DNA of 64,000 nucleotides from Lytechinus variegatus (Eukaryota > Echinodermata > Echinoidea > Temnopleuroida > Toxopneustidae), in assembly GCF_018143015.1 (NCBI RefSeq), contig NC_054748.1, positions 14,994,967 through 15,058,966 on the forward strand, written 5' to 3'. The number at the start of each line of letters is the position of its first letter. Position 1 is the first letter of the stretch. Position numbers and translations under genes: made by a program. Shown piece after piece: positions 19,842 through 34,800 of the stretch. The notes below the pieces were generated by a model. The model ran no database searches, had not been told where the DNA came from, and was given only the letters and a program-made list of their open reading frames with translations.

Positions 19842-22800
19842 GTAAGTAAGACGAGCGTTTGTAATTCTTTGGTCCCGAGTGCTTGTTTTTATGTAGGCCT
19901 AGGCTAAATAAAGTAACGTTATTGATCCAGCGACGAAAACGTCGCCCAAATGATCCAGTGACGAAAACGCGACGTTATACTAGTAATACTAATGACTAAC
20001 AGACTGAATGGGGCCCGGGGACCAGTAAAATAATATGAATATATTGCTGTACTCCTGCGTAACCAAAAATGCATAAAAAAGAAAAAGCACTCGACTCTTT
20101 TTTTCCATTTCATTCAGTTTTGGACGCGGGCCACGCGAGCACATATAATTTTTTACACTCACACAACATGCGAGGTTAGTAATACTAACCTCGCACAACG
20201 CATGTGGTTTCATAGTGGACTTTGACGTTTTCATTCATCACACGAATGTGAGGGAATGAAAAACGCCAAACATTTGAGTATTTCTCCACTAATGGAAATT
20301 TGTTTTTATGATTTAACTTTTTTTTTTAATGAATTGGAAATTATTTATAAAAGTGTTTTTATCGCTTACCTCCAAGTCTCAACCAGGATACTCCGTTCGA
20401 TCCGTCCTTAATACTGCGGTGGAAAGTACGCAAACAACAATCGAAAAGCAATTTTTCGTATCGAACATTCTCAATTCAAGTCGTCAGCGCATTAATACGA
20501 AATTGTACCAAAAATCAACAGGTTGCATCTCATGTATATACTTATTGGTAAAGTACGCCATCTTTTGACAAGATGATGATGAAAGTGGATTGAACGAGCA
20601 AGAAAATAATGCTGATCGCCTAGAATGCAGCTAGCTTGCAACACCGTAAACAAAGGTACGGTAGGCACTTAAGAACCAAGTTTGAAAGGACACTCGTAAA
20701 ATTACGTCACTCTCGCGATGAATAATCATTAGATCGTGGTCGTGCGTGTTCAATAAAAACTCTCTGCATGCATGCACTCAGTGTGTATTGAACACGCACG
20801 ACCACGATCTAATGAATATTCATCGGCGAGAGTGACATAATTTTACGAGTATCCTTTCAAACTTGGTTCTTAAGTGCCTACCGACTTTGAAATAATATCG
20901 CGCGCCCTCTTTAGGCAAAAGTTGATATCAACGCTGATCAAGAGGCATCGACGTGAAGATCACGAAAAATGCTCTTATTTTATTAAAAACAACACCAAAC
21001 AGAATTCAACAAACGATCCATATGGTTCGGTAAGTGTCATAGAATAAATATAATGCTTAGCTACGATGTAAAGTCATAGTTATTTTAGTAAAAAGGGTGT
21101 GAAAGATTCGCGTGCACCAGGTGCATATGAATCCTTCACACACGAGACGATTTGAAACCATGAGTGAATTTTTTATAGGCCTAAACGTTGTTTCAAGGAA
21201 TAAGGGGTGGCCTATCAAACACACTAATTTAAGAAAAAGGGTGGTTTTGAAAATGAAAGAAAGACTTCTGTGAGGTCAAACTTAGACAGCTGGCAGCCGT
21301 CTGTTTCGACATGTTCGAGGGGTTTTTTAACATTAAATTTTTTTTCATTTCTCCTCGCGTACCAAGAGTCAAGACGGCTCGTGATCATGCAGTTGCTATT
21401 ATTAGGGGGTATTAACAATGCAAAATCCCCCTGACAGGGCTCATCGATTTTTGTCTTTATTTCATAAAAATATGTAAAAAGAACTGGACCAAATCAAGAT
21501 TATTGTTCTGTTTTGGCCTGAATTGCACCAAAACGGATAGGCCTAGGCCTAAATAAACTTAAACAGAAAAAAATGACTCACTTCGTCTGTTGCATAGGCC
21601 CGGTTTGAAAGTCCATTTTTGATGCACGTGTACACTAGGGCCTACATGTAGTGTACACGGCATGTTTTTCGGTCTCGTACAGGTTGTAAACACAGCGAGT
21701 TAAGGTATGTTTTCAGTTTTTCCGACATGTGAATATTCAGGTACTCGCATCAACATGACAATGTAACATAAATAGGGTCTATATAGCAGAGCTACCAAGT
21801 CTCATGCATTGTGCGTGCGACTCACGCATTCAGGGTCCGTCTCACGATCTCATGCATGGCACCCATTTTTCTCACGCATCGGGACCCGACAGAAAAAAAA
21901 GAGAAAAAGTAGCATTATTTCGCCAGATTATACGACTGACCGACCGCCTTCGCGTCTAGCCCGGTACGCGAGACGAATCAAAAGTGCAGTCAGCGCACAG
22001 CTAGTACGTGATACGATGAATAGCGTGCGTGCATCGCATGGTTTTGAAGCCCATATCTCATGCGCGTTGCGCGCGCACCTTTTCGCAACATACGAGTGTA
22101 AGTACTGGCCGTGCGCGCACAGAGACGTCGAGTCATGAAAATCTCACGCATTACATTTTTTTAACTTGGAATCGCTGATATAGCTTAAGTCACAGTTTTA
22201 AAGCTTACCTGAGAAGTTGGAAGTACCTTATCAATCCACAAAAATTGGTACAATTAAAAAGTTTACTCAGCTTAGCAGCGCATTCAATTAATGAAGAATG
22301 CAAGTAAATCAGTGCAGGGCCCTAGCTAGCGACGACATTCGTTGGATGCGCATTTTGCATACTGTAGGGGAGACCGGGGTTAGTTGGAAAATGGGGTAAG
22401 TTGAAACATTGTAATTTTCTTAAAAGCCTGTGAAATAAATTTATGCAATACTGCCCTCAATTTATTACTTTTAATAAAGCAGTGTTGAATTATTATTGCA
22501 ATAAATTGAGGGCAGTATTGCATAAATTTATTTTACAGGCGTTAAAGAAAATTACAATGTTTCAACTTACCCCATGTTCCAATTAACCCCGGTCTCCCCT
22601 ACCGTACACGCATGCACAGATCGCTGCAGAATTAAGTGTAACTGAAGTTATCGATTGATTTTCATTATTTTATTGCCAATTTGAGTGTGTGTTTGTAGGC
22701 TTGTAGCAAAAGGGTATGGGCGGATAGATACGTAAATGGAGCAATGATCGCTGTCACAATTGTTTATTCTCAAATTGGCACTAAAAGTGATCGAGCAACG

Positions 22801-25800
22801 CTTTTGAGACCGGAGGTGGAGCATACCCATTTCGTGGTACATAAACTTGAGTCTCCAGATGAAATGTGGAATAAATCAGCGATTTTGGAAGTAAACTCAC
22901 ACTAGGTTAATTGATATATATTGACATAATAGTTATTAAAACATGTGCAGTGTCTGAGAACTAAGAATTAATGTGAGGCTGTGAACTTGTTCACTGACTT
23001 TACAGTCCCACACAAGCTTTATTCAGATGCTACCGTGTACATGGTGATGGAATTTAGTACACGTGCACTGACTTGACCGTGAGTGTACGTGTGTACCCGA
23101 AACGGGCCTACTGTCGCGCAGCTCCCACTCCTTGATTTATCCAAACTCAATATATCTATAAACATGGCCATTGAGTCCCTGTACAGATGGAGTTAGAACT
23201 TCGATCTCTGTATTTTTTTGAGTGGAGCCAAACCAGAGACTGAAGCTTTTGGTCTAGGCAAAACGTATTTAGGGTACTGCCTGTTAAATATATTTTTTTC
23301 CCCAAAATGTTTTCCCCAAGCTTTTTTATTTTCCCGGGCCCAGGGCTTTTGAATTAATCAACATTAGGCTATGTGATGAATTTGGGATGACACTTATTAC
23401 AGTGTTTTGTGGTGTGACCTTAATTTGTGCGTAACCTAATTTTGCACACAGTCGAATATCTCAATATCTAATTAATATCTTGAAAAACTGATATCACCAA
23501 CAGAAGAAGCGACCCAAAATTACTCTTGAAGGTAAGGTCTCAATTTGTGAAAATATTGGCAAAACATTGGCAAATTTTGTTACCTTACATTGCATCAAAT
23601 TTAAGAATGGTGTTTAAGCTGATATAATCTGATATAATTATTTTACATGTCTGCTTGATTTCGTTTCTAAGGATTTTTACAGCCAAGCACGAACTAGTCG
23701 ATAGCCATGGAATTATGAGATTGCATTACCAGAAAAGCCCTTTACTTACTTTATAATTCCGTCAAGCGAATTTGACTTTGGAATCTTGCCTTCCATCTGG
23801 CACTTAAGATTTTGATTAATTTTGTGTGAAATGCAAGAAATTTTTGATTGAAATTCAGCTTCATGATGATTTTTAGAAATTTGCGCAAAAGTATGGCTAC
23901 CCCTTTTGTAACGTTATTCCGACCTTTGTGGTACTTAAACACCCTTTTTACACACGCTAAAATTTCCTTAACCCCGTACTATAGGTGGGGCTAAATTGCC
24001 ATTTAGCCCCACCTATAGTACGGGGTTAAGCTTAGCCCACTTTCTTTTTACACAGCATTTTTGCAAAGTGGGCTAACCCCACCTTTAGTACGGGATTATT
24101 TGGCCCTGCAAAAAAGCAGGGTTATCCCAGCAATTGCGGTGCTAAGAGCGATAGTACGGGGTTAAGATCGCTAGTGTAAAACGAAAAAACTATAGGTGGG
24201 GCTACCTATAGTACGGGGTTAAGGAAATTTTAGCCTGTCTAAAACGGGTACGAGTGAAGTACTTGTATTACGAATGATCAACAAAAACCACTAATCCTGG
24301 GTTAGCAAGTTTCGTGTGTGAAAAGAAAGCATTCCTTATCCGGGGTTAGCAATAACAATTTGGCATGTGTGAAAAGGAAAAAAAATAGTACAGGGTTAAG
24401 GATAGTACGGGGTTAGCGATAGTCCGGGGCTAAGAAAATCCTGTGTAAAAAGGGTAAAACTTTACTGCACAGGGGCCTAGATCAAACTTGTTGAGGTGTC
24501 ATAATTCAAAACGTGTAAATGAAGCCTGCGAAAAACTTGTTTCTGGGGGTTATTTTTCACAAAGAGTAAATCTTGTTTAGGGAGTGTTTGGAGATAATTT
24601 GGTCACTCATGAGTACAGCAACACATTTGACCCCCCCCCCCAGGGTAATGGGGCATTTATATGTCTAAAAATGAAACTAATGATTTAACATGGATTTCTC
24701 CTTTAAAACTCCATGAATTTTCAGTTGATATTGTTCCTTAATTTTGAAGAGTATGTGTGCCAAAAATCTCGAGAAAATCAGAAGAAATAAGAATCATTAT
24801 TTTTTTGCAAATAAAAAACCCCACGGCCTGCTTGTCATTACGGTAGACCCTAAACTGAGAGTTATCTATCTCATAACAATTTTGATGCTAGTATATAGAA
24901 TTCGAAAAAGATGATGAATATAATATGATACCCAGGTTGGTTGATCGAAAGGTTGTTGAACCATTATTGGCAATACCTTCCATTTCATTTTCAAAAAGTA
25001 CAAAAAGATCTAGAACTACAATGTAGTTTAACTTGGAGTCCTGGAGAGTGTTTCATCAACATTCTTGTCCGACAAGATGTCAGATCTGACATCTTTCTCT
25101 TACTCTGGGGAGCGTTTCATGAAAGGACTTGTCGGACGTTTTATCCGACAAGTCCCATTTTATCCGACAGTTACCATAGGAACAGTGCCTCTCAGCCAAT
25201 CAGAATCAAGAAAAGATGTCAGAGCTGACAACTTGTCGGATGAAAATATTGATGAAACGCTCCCCTGATTGGCTGTGAGGCACTGTTACCACGGTAACTG
25301 TCGGATGAAATGGGACTTGTCGGATAAAACGTCCGACAAGTCCTTTCATGAAACACCCCCCTGGTTTCCTTTTTCTAAATGATCTATGCATGAATTGAAT
25401 CATTCATACCATACATGTATTTTGAATCAAAATGAAGAAGAAAAGCTTGATTTTATGATAAATAAAGACCGTTCAAGTGGTTTTGCTATGTTGATTTTTT
25501 TTCTTTTTCGTAGGATGCACTGTATTGTGTTCTTTTATGTGTTCTTCCTATGCAGCCTTTGATGCTTCAAAGCAATGTCCGCTCCACCTTCTTGGTCAGC
25601 TTCAGCCATGACAGCGCCCTCATGGCTTCGACCCATGGCAACCATCATATCTATATCTGGACGGTCAAGACCCAGGAGTGTATACAAACCCTAGTGGGCC
25701 ACCCTCGGACCCCATGGACCATCATGTTTCATCCCTCTTCGAAGGAGATCTTGGCTTCCGGTTGTCTGGGTGGTGAGGTCCGTGTCTGGGATCTCCAGGT

Positions 25801-28800
25801 AAATACCCATGGATTTCATCCATTACAGACCCCAGTTTTCAGGGATGTAGGCAAGCCTGGCCTTGAGACCAAATGATGATCTTGGCCTTGTTTCAAGCCA
25901 CATGTACAAAGTCTATGGGAGAAGGTTTTCTCCTGCAGCCTCTTGACCCAGAAATACTGGCCTTGACGACATCCCTGCTAGTTCTCCACTTTCTGAAATG
26001 CCAGTCTCGTGTCCTTTAGTGCTCTAATTATAGTGTTCTTTGTAGACATGTACAAAAGCATGTATATTAAATTATAAGTAGTGAAAATCTAAGAGAAAAT
26101 TGAGTTTCTATGCTAATAAAGCTTGCTAAACAATGTTACATGTGAAATGTTTGATTGGCAGATTTTCAACCATGCACAGTTATGTTGTGCGTATTGGATT
26201 TTGCTTTGATTTAATGATTTTCACTGTATTTTCTTGTAACACTATTTTTGGGGCCTATTCCTTTTGTGGCATACGTTTGATTAGACATGGAGGAAAAAAT
26301 ACCTCTCGAAAAGTTGCTTGAAATTTGCATTTCACATCTCTTCATTCATGAAGTGGCTATTGTCCATATTGCTTTTGAAAGTATTGTAAACAAAAACAGT
26401 AACCAAGACAAGTTTGATTATTCCCTCCTTTCTACATGTAGACTATGGAAGATCAATTTCAAATGATGTCACACTAGCAGCAGGTTGCAGAAAGAGTTGC
26501 GATCGAATGCAACTTCAAAAATCAAGCACGACTTTACTTTCAACCAATGAAATGTCTGCATTAGATCTGCGCCTTTTTTTTTTAGTTGCATTTTCTTTCT
26601 GCAATGGGCCCCAAATCTGCCAACATGGATGTATACATGTTGGATTTGAATTCCACATTTAGTTGAAGCAAATCACAATGCCATTCTTCTCTCTTGAATT
26701 ACAGGGTAGCAGCGAGAAATGGTGCTCTCCGAACCGAACCACCATCACATCCCTCTCGTTTCACCCTCGGGATAGACTCCTCGCGATCGCCACGGGCAAC
26801 CAGATCTTTCTCTGGGACTGGAACGAGCCGTCCCCCTTCACCAGCGTTCAGACCAACAGTACCTTTGAAACTGTCAGGTAAGTGGTGTGCAGGGGGTACA
26901 ATAACATGGGGCTTGGCGTGACTTTGCCCCTGGTAATGTTTTAAAGGTCAAGTCCACCCCAGAAAAATGTTGATTTGAATAAAATTTTTGTCTAAATCGG
27001 ATGTGAAATAAGAAAGTTATGGCATTTAAAAGTTTTTCTTAATTTCTCAAAACAGTTATATGCACATCCTGGTCGGTATGCTAATGAGGAGACTGATGAC
27101 ATCACCCACTCACTATTTCTTTTGGAACCTACTATATGAAATATTAAATATTTTTATTTTCTCCCCCTTGTCATGTGAAATTGAGTTTTATTCCTCCCTG
27201 AACATGTGGAATTAACATTGTTTACCATTATGTGGTTCAGTCAAGTTTTACGTTATTGTCAATTCTGTCAAATTTGAATATTGTATAATTCAAACAAAAA
27301 ACAAAAACATTACTATTATTGTTAAAATCATTGACATATACATTTTTTTTATTATATTGATTCAATAAAACACATAAAAAAAACAGTGAGTGATGGACAT
27401 CATCGACTCTTTCATTTGCATTTCACTGAGTTGTGCATATAATTGTTTTGAGGAAAATATTTTACATCCGATTTTGATGAAATTATCAGTATTATGCTTG
27501 TTAGATTTTTCTATATTGATTCAAATCAATATTTGTCTGGGGTGGACTTGACTTTTAGGCCTTCAGGTATACAGCTTTGGATTTACCTCCTATAGTTCTA
27601 ATCCTAATATCTGATTTTCTGCATATTCTGTAAACTGTAAAGTTGTAATTTGTTGACATACATTATTTCTTCAAATCAGAGTAGCCATTCCAAAATGAAT
27701 ATATGCAATCCTGCAAATCTGTGTATTTTCCCAATTTACTTGGAGATTAGCAGAAAAACTGCATAAAATCCTTGTTAATTGATATTTATATTTCATTTTA
27801 TTTTGCAATTTGCAGATTGGTGAAGTTTGACTCACTAGGCCACTTTCTGTTGACTGGCATTGCCAATTTGCTACCTGAACAAGATGCGAGCAATAGTGAT
27901 GAGAAGTAAGTCGTCAAGAATATTCCTTCGTTCACATTTACTAATCTTTTATCAAATTTTTCCAAATGAAATTAGAATAAAGAAGCTCCTTATCACAGTC
28001 AATATTAAGAAATAATGACCTATCATGTTCCATTTGAGGAAACCAATCTTTACAAAATGGCCTATTTAAATTCAAATAATAAAACACAAAAAATACATGC
28101 ATAGTTTGTGACATCATCAGCTTTCTCATTTGCATTTCACCAATGATGTACATATCAATGCTTTTTTTTTATGGAGGAAACCTGGGATATGATAAATGTG
28201 ATCATTGCAGCTACATGTATAATCACAGCTGTGATGGTGCATTAATCTATCACTGAAACAAATTGACATAATGTTATACCTCAGTCACATTTACTCTACG
28301 GCCGCCATTAGGTTATTCGAAAAGAGCAATTTTTACATTTTTGTACTAGCTACATAGAGCATAGAGCATATGTAACTGAGGCGTAAGTAATATTCAATTT
28401 TCAGGTGTGCGGCTGCCATTTGCACTGTATGAGTTGAAGCCAACCATTACCATTACTTTTCACTGCAGCCCCTTTTCTTATTTTTTTCTCAGTGCTCAAG
28501 ACTCCAACCAAGGGTCAGAGGAGAGTGACCCGGAGCCTCTGGAACCTGATACATACCCTGCCCCCTCAATACCAGAACCAGCTATACCCCCTGATATACT
28601 ACAGGGACAGCAAGGGTAAAATGTTTACATGTATTTTTATATTGACTGCTTTTGAGTGCAATGCTAAGGATATACCATGAAAGAAATGCAAGGGTGAAAT
28701 ATTAGTGTAATACTGCCTGCTTTTGGGTGCATAATTTCTGATATACCGTGAAAGAAATGAAGGGTGAAATATTCATGTACTGTAGTATTCGTTGCTCAAG

Positions 28801-31800
28801 AAAGCAATATTTCTGATATACCATGGAAGAAATGCAAGGGTAAAAGAGTTATGCAGATTGAACTGCTTTTGGGTGTAAATATTTCTGATATACCATGAAA
28901 GAAGTGCAAGGGTAAAATATTGATGTAATATTGACTGATCTTGAGTGCAATAGTTCTGATATACCATGAAAGAAAGGCAAGGGTGTTATGCAATGTTGAC
29001 TGCTCTTGTGTGAAATATTTCTGATATGCCATGAAAGAAGAGCACTTGAGCATAAGATATTCATGTAATATTGACTGATATCAAGTGAGATATTTCTGAT
29101 ATGCTTATTGCTACGAAAGGGTAAGGCTGAAGTATTTATTTAATATTGCTTGCTATTTAGTGCAATATTCTGGATATGCAATGAAAGCAGTGCAGGGGTA
29201 AAACATCTATGTAATATTATCTGCTTCTGAGTGCATGAATGAAAATTCATTAAAAATTCTGCAGAGCTAAATGAGTGTTTAATACTGATAACTTTTTCTT
29301 AATTTTATCCCCTCAGAGAGTCTTCTATGAATCGTCCAATGTCTCCAGAGTCCATGGACACATTAGAACAAGCGAGGGAGTATGCGGCTTCCGTGACATT
29401 GAACGCATTACGAAGCCGCCACCAGAGGGGGTTTGTTCCTGGCGATCCCCCAAACTACCCAAGTAGCTTTGCGCAACCTCTTGGGTATTTAACCCGTACC
29501 AGCCTCCCGGCGCACGAGGCTTCTACCTCACGAGAGAGGAGATTTACAGGCACGATGCAAGAACAGAGGACAAGGCATTCTGTGGAGTCGCTGTCAAACC
29601 TTGCCAACTTTGCTTCTAATCCTCCGACCAACAGCCTCTCTCAGTTGTCTCAGAATCTCACTAACGAGTTTGCCCTGCCACGCCCGGCACCCGTCGAAGC
29701 GGATAGCACCAGCCCTGTCAACGAACAGCCTCAGGAGATCGTCATCCCCTCCGATGATTCAGACACCCCTCCCGTGTCTATGGAAGAGTCCAGGGAGGCG
29801 GAACCGGTCATGGTGGAGGTTGAAGGGGAGAATGTCCAGGTTGCGGTGGTCACGGACACAAGAGCTGGTCCGTCGTCAATCCAGCCAAGAGCAGAGACCG
29901 CCTATGTTGCCAGGATTCCTTCCCGAAGACCACGCACACAGCCGAATGCAGAATCCAGCGGGTCACACTTCCCTACTGCCCTTAGTCATGCCATGTCTGT
30001 TAGAGGAAGAAGTGTAGCAAGATATCAAGGTATCTATTCCAATATTAAAAATCCTTAGAAGAGTATACATGTACAAGTACCTTATTAAGGCATGATTAAC
30101 ACAGGAATATTTCCAAGATTTACCAGTTTCATTTCTAAATTGTATCTGTCTTTAAAGCTAGAAATAGAAAAGTATAATTGTGGTTCCAAGTATGATTTAG
30201 CTTTGTAAGTTCGTAATGAAAATGAGTTCATCGTGTCTCTGACATCTTTAATCTTCGCTCAAACTTCCGTCGCAGCTCAACTTTCTCGGCGCTCCCTGCC
30301 AGGTAATTTGAGTGCTGCAGGTCGCAGATTCGGGCAGGGCTTATCCGGGGAGCTGCAATCTTCATCGAGGGAGGAGGGGGAAGGGTCACCGTTGCCGGAA
30401 GGATCATCGAGACGACGGAGGGCCATGCCACAGCTGAGCCGACGTTCCCTCCAGGGGCAGATGAACATCGCAGGCCGGCGGTATAACCCCAGTGTTGTTG
30501 GGGAGCAGTCGTTGGGTAGACAGGGGGATGATGAAGGCCAGTCGGGTGAGGGAATGAGAAGAAGAAGACCGTCTAGGTTTGGATTCCATCGCACGGCTCT
30601 CAGGTCAGTTCGGTTTCACTTTAATATGCAGTGTCCTGTTTATTTTGAAGTCAGGTTTAATTCAAACTTAAACAAAAAAATGTTTCAAATTGAGGAAAAG
30701 TCAGGGAATTTTGATAAGCTCAAAAATCAAAAGTAGCCAGACTCTGTTAGATATTTTTACCTGACAAAGCAAAATTCATTGGATAACTGAGTATGATTTT
30801 TTTTTGGTATAGCCTATTTGACTGCAGTACAGATATCTGTAGTGCATTACACTGAGGCCCGTATTCTGAAGTCGGGTTTAACTTAACCTCAGGTATAAAG
30901 TTCTGGTTTAAGTATGGATAGCAAATTGTTACATAAATCACTTACAGTAGAGATACCATATTTCAGCTCACTTGGCTCTCAAATCATTCATAATTATCTA
31001 GGAAGTATAAATAGATAACTGTCTTCACCATCGATAAATCAGGAAAGAGCACAGTAAACATAAGAAACATACAACTTAATAAACATTTTGACACTTTCAG
31101 CTTGCCATAATTTTAGCACAGGGTTAGACCATGGTCTAAGTTAAACCTGACTTCAGAATATGGGCCTAAAGATCCAAGCCGGAGTAATGCCACACATTTA
31201 AAATTCAAAATGAGTTGAAGTAATTATCATGGACGTTTGTGACTTTATCAGGAAAAAATCAAATAAATACCAGGGAACTTTGATTTCTTGAAATACTGGG
31301 AAGTCTGTGTCTTATTGTTGCACACTTGCTCTATTTCTTATAGATACATATAAAGCCACATAGTTGATAATCAAAAGAGGATTTGATGAAATATTTGTTC
31401 GCCTTTGTCTTTTGCAGGAGACGGGTGCTACACAGTCATTATAGTACAAGCTTGTTTGATAACACACAGCCTCCATCACCATCGGTACATTATGCTATCA
31501 ACAGAGCCATTGCAAGTAAGTCTAATGTATTGTTATGTGATGATATGACATATTTCACATATTCAATAATATATCAAGAAACAATCAATACTTAATCAAT
31601 ACTTCTACAGGAAGTATAACAGGAAATCATGTGTTTACCAATTTACCAAGTTATGACATACAGATTGTTTTGGTCAAGCATCCAAGGTTATCCAACACCT
31701 GTTTGGTTATAGAGTCTTGACAATACCAATATAAAAGGGGTTCACTTCTGAACCCAAGTCAGAATAGAGATTGGAGTTTAGAAGAACACTAATAAGCACT

Positions 31801-34800
31801 TGATCCTGTTTTATTTTTGTTTTTATTTAGCCCAGATAAATTTGGTGAAAATAACATGGAATTACTTTTTAAGCTGGGGCCCGTCTTACAAAGAGTTGTA
31901 ATTGAACCACTCAATCGCAAGTTCTATGGAAAGCCAGCAAAGTCAAGATACATGTATATAATGCATGTTTGTTCAAATTTTTCTTTAGATATGAATGTAT
32001 ATCCATTAATTCACTGATTTCTTGACAATTTGGTGTGTTCTCCTTTGTTTACAAAGAAATTTTGCAAATTTCCTGTAGAAAAAAAATTATGACACTGATG
32101 GATTTCCATAGAGTTACGATTGGATGGATCAATCGTAACTCTTTGTAAGACAGGGCCCTGTAGTTGCAGGAAACAATGATTTCAAGAGAAAGTCTTTAGA
32201 TTTGAGGTGTACTGCCATTATATCTCGGTAGATTTACATCTGGTTCGCAAATCAATCTCTGAAAACATGAAATCTGAGCTGAAAACTGTTGAAATTAAGA
32301 TCACCAACATAAATCAGCACATGTGAGACAGTGTGTTATTATTGCTTGGAAAAATAGACCTGAAATATGGCTCGAATCCCACACTAATTCCATTCATTTT
32401 GAAGCAATTACCCAGTTTCCAACAGAATCATTTAGCACAAATTCTTGACTCATTAAGGCCGCCGCACACCTTACAACCCGACTGGTCTGCGACTGAGTGA
32501 GTAGAGATGAATCGCATGAATAGTCATAAGCACACCTTGCGATCTGACTACCATGCTGTCTGCGACTCACGCATGCGCTTTATGCTTTTTGCCTTAGCAA
32601 CTGAGAAAATGGCGCTTACTACTGCGTATCCGCGTTGTGTACCATATACGCGTCGTGCAACTCTGCTGTCTGATTGGATGGAAGTTGAATTGAGCTTGTG
32701 ATCCAGTCATAAGTATTCAACATGTCAAATCCTTACGATTTTCCTTGCATCTTGTCTCTGACTTGTCTGCGACTCTCAAGCTAACAAGAGCCCTCACTCA
32801 GTCGCAAGCCAGTCGTAGACCAGTCGGGTCATAAGGTGTGCGCTGGCCTTTATACATACAAACACTTGGCTGGTCACTTTCATATTGGATTCTGATTGAA
32901 GTGACTTAGATTATTACTATAACTAGCATTTATGTTTAACTTTCAAACTTCTTTGAAACTGTGGGACTTTCTAAAGCTGCTCTCTTTTCTCTCACTCATC
33001 CAGATGCACTGGCAGGGCGAGGTCAAATGGCTGTTGCAAATAACATCAGTAACCGCACCCACAGGCTTCAATGGTGGGATATGTCGGATTATTACCTACC
33101 AGATATCACAGATGGTAAGTTATTTAAAGGGGTACTGTGTGCTGAGACTAATAAGTAAATGGTGTAAAATCTTACGAGCAGAATGCTGAAAACGTAATAT
33201 AAATCTGATAACAAATACCAAGGTCACAGGAAGGGTGTTGCCCCAAAGTTGTGTGAATTTTTTCTTCTCATAGAGGTACCTGTACATTGTTTGAGCTCGT
33301 AACGTCTCCAGAGCTCGTAAAATGTATGTCTGTATTTATGGAATTGCCGACTAATATAGTAGTACAGACTTTATTAAACAAATTACACTGTAAGGTCTGG
33401 TTTTGTAGGGAATAGTGAAAAAAAAACAGTAAAACTTTTTAATGAAAATTAGATAATAAATAATAAACATCATATAATATTGACTTGATGAGGCATTAAG
33501 AAATAGTTGTGTCTTTCATGCTATTTTGACTCATAAAAGTTGGATGATATTTTTGGAATGGTATACGAGTATAATTGTATATGAAATGGAGGAAACTGTT
33601 CATTACATTCTTTCCTAATTTGCATTCTTTTTATAGCACAAAGTAATGTGATCGTCGCAGAGTGTAAGATCCATAACGATGCCAGCGTTGATATCTCAAG
33701 CGATCGCCGTCTGGCTGCATTTATCCCGAGCCACATGGGGTTTCCGGATCACGGCGTCCTGGCGGTTTGTTCACTCGAAAGACACAACCTTGGAGAAGTG
33801 CTCTTTACTAAGAGTTTTGGTAAGATCTTCCATCCGTTTAGACACACGGATTACAGTATGTTGAACTACACTGTAGAGACTGCTTTACATGGGACCACAC
33901 TGGATCAAAAAGAAAAAAGAAAGGGAAAAATAAATCACTGGATAACAGAATAGAGACATAGGGGTGCTTACTAGAAAGACATAATTTTGGAGAAGTCCTC
34001 TTTATAAGACTTTTAGTAAGACCTTCCATCGATTTAGTGTGGGGCATTGTGGCCCAGTGGATTAGTCTCCGGACTTTCAAACAGAGGCATATGGGTTCGA
34101 ATCCCAGCCATGGCGTAATTTCCTTTGGCTAGAAATTTATCCACATTGTGCTGCACTCGATCCAGGTGAGGTAAATGTAGTGCTACAGCCGAACCGCCGA
34201 ACCGAACGGAATTTCGCTGAACTTGGCACTTCCGAACCGGACGTTCAATGCAATGCTTAAGTGCGATGACTACATAGATTTAAGTATAAAATTAAAAGAA
34301 AAATATTGGTTAGTGATTGTGCACAAAGAATTCCACTCAGTATATTTTTAAAATCCACTATGATTCCTCCCATCTCGTCTTTGATTGAACTGTTATCAAC
34401 TTAAGAATATTTTATTATAAATATATTTTTTCTTGATAAAATGAGGGGACATTTTGAAGCTAAACTCGGTATAAAAGTGTGGTGTAATTACGTATTGCCG
34501 TAATAAATCGTGATCGTAATCGGACCTAATCATTTTGTATTTAATAAAGAAAAAGAATTCATTCCTCGTAAATGACAAAGTAGGGAGTGGAGGATGTGCA
34601 CACATTGTGTGCGGGAATGACTGATTGAATCCGATGACCGGGGTAATAATATATCAGTAAAGTGCTTAGAAACGTCGTTCCGATGGATTAAGCGCTATAT
34701 AAAAGCGGATTATTATTATTATGACAATTTCGGTCTCGTGTTTGATTAAATTTTCAATTTTTTTTTATAAACATGAATATATTTTTTTCCTTATAAAATG

